Below, one piece after another: positions 7,899 to 11,807 of a DNA stretch of 11,807 bases (its first letter is position 1; the number at the start of each line of letters is the position of its first letter). The notes beneath the pieces were generated by a model. The model was not told the DNA's origin. It did no database searches and saw nothing but the letters and a program-made list of their open reading frames with translations. Made by a program: the position numbers and the translations under genes. Origin of the DNA: Melioribacteraceae bacterium. GTDB taxonomy: Bacteria; Bacteroidota; Ignavibacteria; Ignavibacteriales; Melioribacteraceae. The stretch is taken from contig JALSTL010000104.1 of the NCBI GenBank assembly GCA_026983755.1, forward strand, positions 1-11,807. Reading direction: 5' to 3'.

Positions 7899-8504
7899 TT
7901 ATTTCTTTTGATATTCTTTTGTTTTCCAAATTCCATTCTCTTCGAACCAAGTGTATCTTGGTGTTCCGTTATCTTTGTGAACCAATGTTCGCGTTGCTTT
8001 CAAGTTTTCTTCGGAAGTTCCTTGCATAAAAATATCAATATCATAAGTATTTCCATCATCGGCTTTAAAATCCGCGCAAACAAAATATTCATTGTTACCT
8101 AATGTGGCAAGTCGTTTTTTATGAATTTTTTCAAGCTTACATTTCAAAACTTTTTTTTGTTTTGAATCATTTACCAAAAAATAACCACCGGATTTTTTTA
8201 CTTGTTTGGCAACATAATGCTCTACTGCATTGGCAAATTCTTTTATTGTAAGTCCAGATTTTTCTTTTTTTACCGGATGCTCATGTTTTGCTTTTAATAA
8301 ATATTTTTTTATACCCTTTTTAATTTTCTTATTTGCCGGATGCTCAGGCGGATTTGAGGGATGTTCCACACTCTTTGGATGTTCAATGCTTGTTGGATGT
8401 TCACCTCGTTTTTTATTGGTCGGATGTTCTTGTGCTATAATGTTTGTATAAAAACATATAACCGACAATATTACTATATAAACCATATATTTATAATGTT
8501 TCAT
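7899..8504 (-). CDS. Secreted EHP-repeat protein of unknown function
   Basis: The 201-residue protein has a signal peptide (hydrophobic 7-23, likely cleavage after Ala24). The mature N-terminus is built of six Glu-His-Pro motifs starting at residues 26, 35, 41, 47, 54 and 75, separated by short Lys/Thr/Ser/Asn-rich linkers. A folded-looking C-terminal domain follows (about 84-201) with Cys117 in VLKCKLEKIHKKR, EYFVCADFKADDGNTYDIDIF with Cys138, and a PRYTWFEENGIWK ending. From memory, similar EHP-plus-YFxCADFK proteins exist as hypothetical proteins in other environmental bacteria, but I know of no function. The His-rich repeats could bind copper, nickel or zinc. The ATG has a very strong AGGAGGAG site (8507-8514). 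It is divergent from the Met-rich secreted protein gene, with 289 bp between the two. Confidence 0.85.
   Translation of the reverse strand: MKHYKYMVYIVILSVICFYTNIIAQEHPTNKKRGEHPTSIEHPKSVEHPSNPPEHPANKKIKKGIKKYLLKAKHEHPVKKEKSGLTIKEFANAVEHYVAKQVKKSGGYFLVNDSKQKKVLKCKLEKIHKKRLATLGNNEYFVCADFKADDGNTYDIDIFMQGTSEENLKATRTLVHKDNGTPRYTWFEENGIWKTKEYQKK
8274..8429 (-). repeat. EHP tripeptide repeat region
   Basis: Six Glu-His-Pro units lie in 52 residues. Starts are spaced 9, 6, 6, 7 and 21 residues apart. On the plus strand they appear as recurring GGATGTTC or GGATGCTC octamers. Codons vary slightly between copies (CAT/CAC-side and GAA/GAG changes), so the repeat is being kept at protein level rather than being a fresh DNA duplication. 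It codes for the start of the mature secreted protein. Confidence 0.8.
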
Positions 8505-8793
8505 AACTCCTCCTAAAAAGTTAGTTAATAAATTATATTACTTTTACTGATTTTTTCGAAAGCAATAATCATATCTTTCCAAAAAATTTTCATATCATCT
8601 CTTACGAATATTTTTTTGTAGCCTTTTCTCTTTTATTAGATAAGATAATACTTCAAATAATAATTTACAATGATAAAATAAATGATAGTTATACACACAT
8701 TAGTCAAATAGTGGACATTAAACAACAGTAGAACTTCATAGGTTAAGTTTATCAATTTTATAAATAATTTTTTACAAATAACAGGAGGAGATT
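8505..8793. promoter_or_regulatory. Divergent promoter region of the EHP and Met-rich genes
   Basis: This 289-bp AT-rich region separates two head-to-head genes. Both ends carry the identical strong ribosome binding site AGGAGGAG (minus strand 8507-8514, plus strand 8783-8790), closely spaced from ATG. That is much stronger than for most other genes here and suggests high and perhaps coordinated expression. I could not identify a clear operator dyad. Short recurring TCATATC and ATGATA words occur but are not convincing in DNA this AT-rich. Confidence 0.5.
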
Positions 8794-9789
8794 ATGTTTA
8801 ATAAAACTTATAAATACAACAACCTTATGATAATTGCTTTTATTTTTTCATTTTTTATTTTATCAACCTTAATTCATGCTCAAAAAAAGAATAGTGGAAA
8901 AATGATGCAAAAAAAATCCATGATGATGAAAATGATAAAAAAAATGCAAACAAAAGCACCGGCCAAAGGTTATTTGAAAGCTCACAATATGCTTCAAAAA
9001 CCTATGGATATTATTGGTGGAGCAATAACAATCGAGTTAAATCAAGAAAGTAGTCCTGTTTATGTAGGATTACCTGACCATAGAAAATTGGACCCGCAAA
9101 TTTTCGGAACCGTAGATATGCCAAGAGCTTTTGAAGGAACGCCCGGGATAACCGGTTTACCCATTATGTTAAGAGAACATAAAGGTAATGGTTTTACACA
9201 AATGAAAACTCTTTCACCTTTTGGAGACAAACATATAATTTTATCAAACGGAACTTTAGAAATTAAGGCAACAGATAAAACTGCAACAGACGCTGCAAAA
9301 TCCGACGATAAAGTTTCTTTAGTTGCAACTTGGAAAGACAAAGCCGGTAATACTTACATGGTAAAAGCCGGTAAAGTAATTCCACACGGATTAGAATATC
9401 CTACATTCGGTGGTGTTGTTACCAATCATATTTTACATGGTTTTAGCGGTGTTGGAACTCCTTTAATGCCAAGTGAATATACTTATTTTGCTTTTTGGGC
9501 TATAGGAAATATTTATAAAAACGGAAAACTAATGGACAAAATGAGAATAGTTCATGGGATGTTAACAGAATACGTAAGAACCAAAGGTTACAAATTAGGT
9601 TTCGATAAAGATGTTACTCCAACGGCTTTGCAATTTCATCTTATGGTTCCTCCGTTTAAACCAAATATGAAAACAATGGCGTTTGATAAGGTTCCGGTTA
9701 AAACCGGTTTTAAATTGCCAAACGGAATGGAATTACCTTTCTGGCATGTTATGTTTGAAAACGTTGAAGTAAATGCCGGAAGAAAATAA
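8794..9789 (+). CDS. Secreted protein with Met-rich N-terminus, unknown function
   Basis: The 331-residue protein has a signal peptide (hydrophobic 11-27, LIHA cleavage site after Ala29). The first part of the mature chain is strongly Met/Lys-rich, with methionines at 37, 38, 43, 44, 45, 47 and 51. The rest (about 55-331) looks like a soluble, beta-rich domain with many His and Met residues (for example GLPDHRK, PIMLREHKG, NHILHGFSG, RIVHGML, FHLMVPP and ELPFWHVMF). I do not recognise the family. Met clusters of this kind bind Cu(I) in known periplasmic copper proteins, so a copper role is a reasonable inference. It has AGGAGGAG (8783-8790) just before the ATG. It is followed 101 bp later by the cupredoxin gene, with a long hairpin between. 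Confidence 0.85.
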   Translation: MFNKTYKYNNLMIIAFIFSFFILSTLIHAQKKNSGKMMQKKSMMMKMIKKMQTKAPAKGYLKAHNMLQKPMDIIGGAITIELNQESSPVYVGLPDHRKLDPQIFGTVDMPRAFEGTPGITGLPIMLREHKGNGFTQMKTLSPFGDKHIILSNGTLEIKATDKTATDAAKSDDKVSLVATWKDKAGNTYMVKAGKVIPHGLEYPTFGGVVTNHILHGFSGVGTPLMPSEYTYFAFWAIGNIYKNGKLMDKMRIVHGMLTEYVRTKGYKLGFDKDVTPTALQFHLMVPPFKPNMKTMAFDKVPVKTGFKLPNGMELPFWHVMFENVEVNAGRK

Positions 9790-9804
9790 AGTTAATACAA
9801 CTTC

Positions 9805-9857
9805 ATTCCCGGAATTTAAAATATCCTTTAATTTTTTTTGCAATAAGTTTCGGGAAT
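9805..9857 (+). terminator. Long intergenic hairpin before the cupredoxin gene
   Basis: ATTCCCGGAATTTA (9805-9818) can pair with TAAGTTTCGGGAAT (9844-9857). This makes a 14-bp stem with two G-U wobbles and a 25-nt loop containing a run of eight T. The core ATTCCCG/CGGGAAT is perfect. It sits 15 nt after the stop of the Met-rich gene and 34 nt before the cupredoxin start. It could be a partial terminator, an mRNA-stabilising structure or a regulatory element. A loose T-rich tract follows, not a clean U-run, so intrinsic termination is uncertain. Confidence 0.4.
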
Positions 9858-9890
9858 TTAATTTATTTTAAAAAATTACGAGGTATTACA

Positions 9891-10328
9891 ATGATTAAAT
9901 ATTTTAATATTAAAACAATAAAAACTATTATGGCAATTTTAATATTGTATTTTTCATTAAACATTATTTACGGTTGTTCGAATAGCAATAAAAATATTAA
10001 CAAAAAAACTACTCATTCATCTTTTGCAGAAAATAAAAAAATAGCAAAAAAAAATAACCCGACAGGTAATAACATCTGGATGAAAAATCTTGCCTTTGTT
10101 CCGAAAATTAAAACTATCAAAGTTGGAACTACCATAACTTGGGTTAACAAAGATGTTGCTATGCACACCGTACACACAGGCACACCGGAAAAACCGCTTT
10201 CTATGATCGACAGCGGTACATTGGGTAAAGATGATAAATACAGTTTTACTTTTAAAAAGAAAGGTACGTATAAATATTTTTGTACTACACATCCCACTAT
10301 TATGCAAGGTATAGTTGTTGTTCGCTAA
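9891..10328 (+). CDS. Cupredoxin (plastocyanin/azurin-like) lipoprotein
   Basis: The 145-residue protein starts with a hydrophobic leader (10-27) and a lipobox-like IIYGC with Cys29, so it is probably a membrane-anchored lipoprotein. A polar Asn/Lys-rich linker (30-60) follows, then a single cupredoxin domain (about 61-145). Type-1 copper ligands are evident: His92 in VAMHTVHTG, then Cys131, His134 and Met138 in YFCTTHPTIMQG, followed by the final GIVVV strand. Such proteins shuttle electrons in the periplasm, for example to terminal oxidases or denitrification enzymes, or bind copper. The Cys-x2-His-x3-Met spacing is one longer than amicyanin-like domains. It has GAGG (about 9879-9882) before ATG. 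It probably forms a unit with the preceding Met-rich gene. Confidence 0.93.
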   Translation: MIKYFNIKTIKTIMAILILYFSLNIIYGCSNSNKNINKKTTHSSFAENKKIAKKNNPTGNNIWMKNLAFVPKIKTIKVGTTITWVNKDVAMHTVHTGTPEKPLSMIDSGTLGKDDKYSFTFKKKGTYKYFCTTHPTIMQGIVVVR

Positions 10329-10859
10329 ATTTCTATCAAATTGTAGTAAACCTTGAATGTTTCAATAATATAGATAGTAAAACAAATTAGGAATTTTTTA
10401 AACTAAATTGTAACATAATTATATTTTATTTTCAGCATAATTTAATTGTGAAAAAATCTTTTACTAAGTAAATATCATGCAAGAAATATTTTTTACATTA
10501 TTTGGTTTGAGTAATTAAAATTTTATTACACATACAAAGCATTACCGAATTATTTTAAGTTATATTGTTCATAGGAAAAAAGTTTTTCAATGTTTTTAAA
10601 AACATTTGAAACTTCGAAAATTTTTGCGGGAAATATTTTTTGAGTTGACAAACTGAATATACAGATAATCATAGAAAAATCTAACAAACTTTTTTTAATA
10701 AAATTTCTATGAAACAAATGAAATTTCTGTAATCGGAAATATCTATGTCAATAATTTCTCTAATTTTTTAAGCACTAAGGTTGGAACTTATAATGAACAG
10801 ATAAAATCTCAAAAGTTGTAATTTATAATATAAAAAGTTAATTTTGAACTTTTATTTTT
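10329..10859. other. Gene-free 531-bp region between the cupredoxin gene and tRNA-Leu
   Basis: Very AT-rich with frequent stops in all frames. The longest ATG-started frame I traced by hand, from about 10477, is only 13 codons. I see no GC-rich terminator, no tRNA and no repeat array. The only assignable element is the putative tRNA-Leu promoter at its right end. Confidence 0.55.
10816..10846 (+). promoter_or_regulatory. Putative tRNA-Leu/tig promoter (Bacteroidota-type)
   Basis: TAATTTTG (10839-10846) exactly matches the Bacteroidota -7 consensus TAnnTTTG. TTG at 10816-10818 lies 20 nt upstream, within the 17-23 nt reported for the -33 element. The predicted transcript would start about 7-10 nt before the tRNA. 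As an alternative, a perfect TATAAT occurs at 10824-10829 but without a -35 box. The -7 box also overlaps a weak 6-bp inverted repeat, AAAGTT/AACTTT. Confidence 0.45.
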
Positions 10860-10945
10860 GCGAGAGTGGCGGAATTGGTAGACGCGCTAGATTTAGGATC
10901 TAGTATCCTCAGGATGTGGGGGTTCGAGTCCCCCCTCTCGTACCA
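10860..10945 (+). tRNA. tRNA-Leu (anticodon UAG)
   Basis: This is a class II tRNA of 86 nt including encoded CCA (10943-10945). The acceptor stem pairs 10860-10866 with 10935-10941 and includes a G1-U72 wobble. The D stem is GCG/CGC. The anticodon stem CTAGA/TCTAG flanks loop TTTAGGA, with anticodon TAG at 10894-10896 reading CUA leucine codons. The long variable arm has stem ATCC/GGAT, as expected for leucine, and the T arm is GGGGG-TTCGAGT-CCCCC. The discriminator is A, as leucyl-tRNA synthetase requires. It lies 54 nt upstream of the trigger factor gene, so the two may be co-transcribed and processed. Confidence 0.97.
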
Positions 10946-10999
10946 ATTCGTTCCTATCACAATTGAATTGTTCCGGTAATATTTTAAAGAGGTAAATAA

Positions 11000-11807
11000 T
11001 TGGAAACAAAAGTAAACGTACTATCCGACACAGAACATGAACTTGAAGTAAAACTTGAATATAAAGAGATTCAAGATGAAATTAATAATGCATATAAAAA
11101 AGAACGTAAAACCATTTCAATGCCGGGCTTCAGAAAAGGTAAAGTTCCTATTGCAATGCTTAAAAAAGTTTACGGAGAAGCTATTGAATATAAAGCAAGC
11201 GAAGATATTGCCAATAAAAAATTTTGGGATATTGTTAAGGAGCAAAACTTAAAACCTATAAGTACACCTCAAATGACAAAGCTTGATTTTTCTATGAATT
11301 CCCCTTTGATATTCAGTGTTAAATATGAAGTTAAACCGGTTTTGAAACTTAAAAACTACACCGGGTTAAAAATTGAAAAACCGGTTTTTAAAGTTCACGG
11401 AGAAGACATTGAAGCTGAAGTAAATAATTTATTAAAATCAAAGGCTACTTATAAAGTTGCCGATATTATTGAGGATAACAATTTTAGAATTACTGTTGAT
11501 TTACAAAGAATAGATAAAGACGGTAAAAAAATTGAAGGTAGTAATAGCAATAATATGGTAATTGATCTTAGCGATCCGAAAGTAAATACCGAAATTGTTA
11601 AAAATACTATAAAGAAAAAAGTTGGCGATACTTTTAAATTTACATTTGTTGACGAACATAAGCATGACGATCATGTTCATAAAGAAGAATATATTTATAC
11701 CGGAACTATTAAAAAAATTGAAAAAATTGTAATCCCCGAACTTACTGAAAAGTACATCCAAGAAATTTCCGGTAAAAAAGCTAAAACAATTGATGATCTT
11801 AAAAATA
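11000..11807 (+). CDS. tig: Trigger factor (ribosome-associated chaperone), 3' truncated by window end
   Basis: 269 codons are visible and the frame is open to the window end. The start is TTG at 11000, with AAAGAGGT (10986-10993) at good spacing; the first in-frame ATG would lie inside the ribosome-binding domain. The N-terminal domain has the ribosome-docking signature GFRKGKVP at residues 43-50. Trigger factor binds ribosomal protein uL23 at the exit tunnel and shields nascent chains. The central FKBP-like domain (about 150-245) is recognisable from VDLQRIDKDGKKIEG and from KIEKIVIPELTEKYI after it. However, it lacks the IPGFE-type active-site flap and carries a His-rich loop (His220, 222, 225 and 227). 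Prolyl isomerase activity is therefore doubtful, while the chaperone function should remain. The C-terminal arm domain lies beyond the window. Confidence 0.96.
   Translation, partial: METKVNVLSDTEHELEVKLEYKEIQDEINNAYKKERKTISMPGFRKGKVPIAMLKKVYGEAIEYKASEDIANKKFWDIVKEQNLKPISTPQMTKLDFSMNSPLIFSVKYEVKPVLKLKNYTGLKIEKPVFKVHGEDIEAEVNNLLKSKATYKVADIIEDNNFRITVDLQRIDKDGKKIEGSNSNNMVIDLSDPKVNTEIVKNTIKKKVGDTFKFTFVDEHKHDDHVHKEEYIYTGTIKKIEKIVIPELTEKYIQEISGKKAKTIDDLKN

Noticed and set aside
7884..7925. AAACAAAAGA/TCTTTTGTTT inverted repeat around the end of the EHP gene as a terminator
   Set aside because: A/T stem with a 21-nt spacer, partly in coding sequence, no following U-run; plausible by chance in this composition.
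8274..8429. Recurring GGATGTTC/GGATGCTC units as a CRISPR-like or DNA-level tandem array
   Set aside because: Units are too short and irregularly spaced, and they fall in phase as EHP codons within a coding gene.
8230..8451. Plus-strand ORF with repeated GCS residues
   Set aside because: It is the antisense shadow of the EHP repeats; the minus strand has the signal peptide, strong ribosome site and coherent domain.
7899..10945. Integrated element using the tRNA-Leu gene as attachment site
   Set aside because: No integrase, and no direct repeat of the tRNA 3' end found elsewhere in the window; the accessory genes lie on the 5' side of the tRNA.
11055..11252. Plus-strand 65-codon ORF near the start of tig
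   Set aside because: Different frame from the trigger factor sequence that carries GFRKGKVP; a shadow.

Overview
This window is strongly AT-rich. It carries bacterial housekeeping genes of the kind found in the Bacteroidota/Ignavibacteriota (Chlorobi) lineage. That placement is an inference from overall protein style, weak Shine-Dalgarno sites on many genes, several TTG/GTG starts, and a TAnnTTTG-type promoter box upstream of tRNA-Leu. It is not proven by any single marker.

Layout. (1) 144-218 holds a minus-strand tRNA-Val(UAC). (2) 547-1227 encodes an integral-membrane M50B-like metalloprotease on the plus strand; its 3' end overlaps tail to tail with the next gene. (3) 1213-5086 is a tightly packed minus-strand run. 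In transcription order it encodes a membrane-anchored YdcF/SanA-like DUF218 protein, a leucine-dehydrogenase-family protein, NusB, and a UMF1/Atg22-type MFS transporter. (4) 5174-6439 is murA (peptidoglycan precursor synthesis), also on the minus strand. (5) 6740-7723 encodes an exported transglutaminase-like protein. (6) 7899-10328 is the accessory-looking part. It encodes a secreted protein with six EHP repeats (minus strand), then, divergently, a secreted protein with a methionine cluster at its mature N-terminus, followed by a cupredoxin lipoprotein. (7) 10860-10945 is tRNA-Leu(UAG) with encoded CCA. (8) 11000 to the window end is the trigger factor gene, truncated by the window edge.

How they fit together. 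The minus-strand block is ordinary metabolism and cell-envelope upkeep. The 7.9-10.3 kb block is the most interesting. It has three envelope proteins with His-rich, Met-rich and type-1 copper-site chemistry, and its two divergent genes share the same unusually strong AGGAGGAG ribosome binding site. A copper-related periplasmic function is plausible but unproven. Two other oddities stand out. The leucine-dehydrogenase-family protein has Asn where the family's catalytic lysine (Lys80) should be. The trigger factor has lost the usual FKBP active-site flap and carries a His-rich loop.
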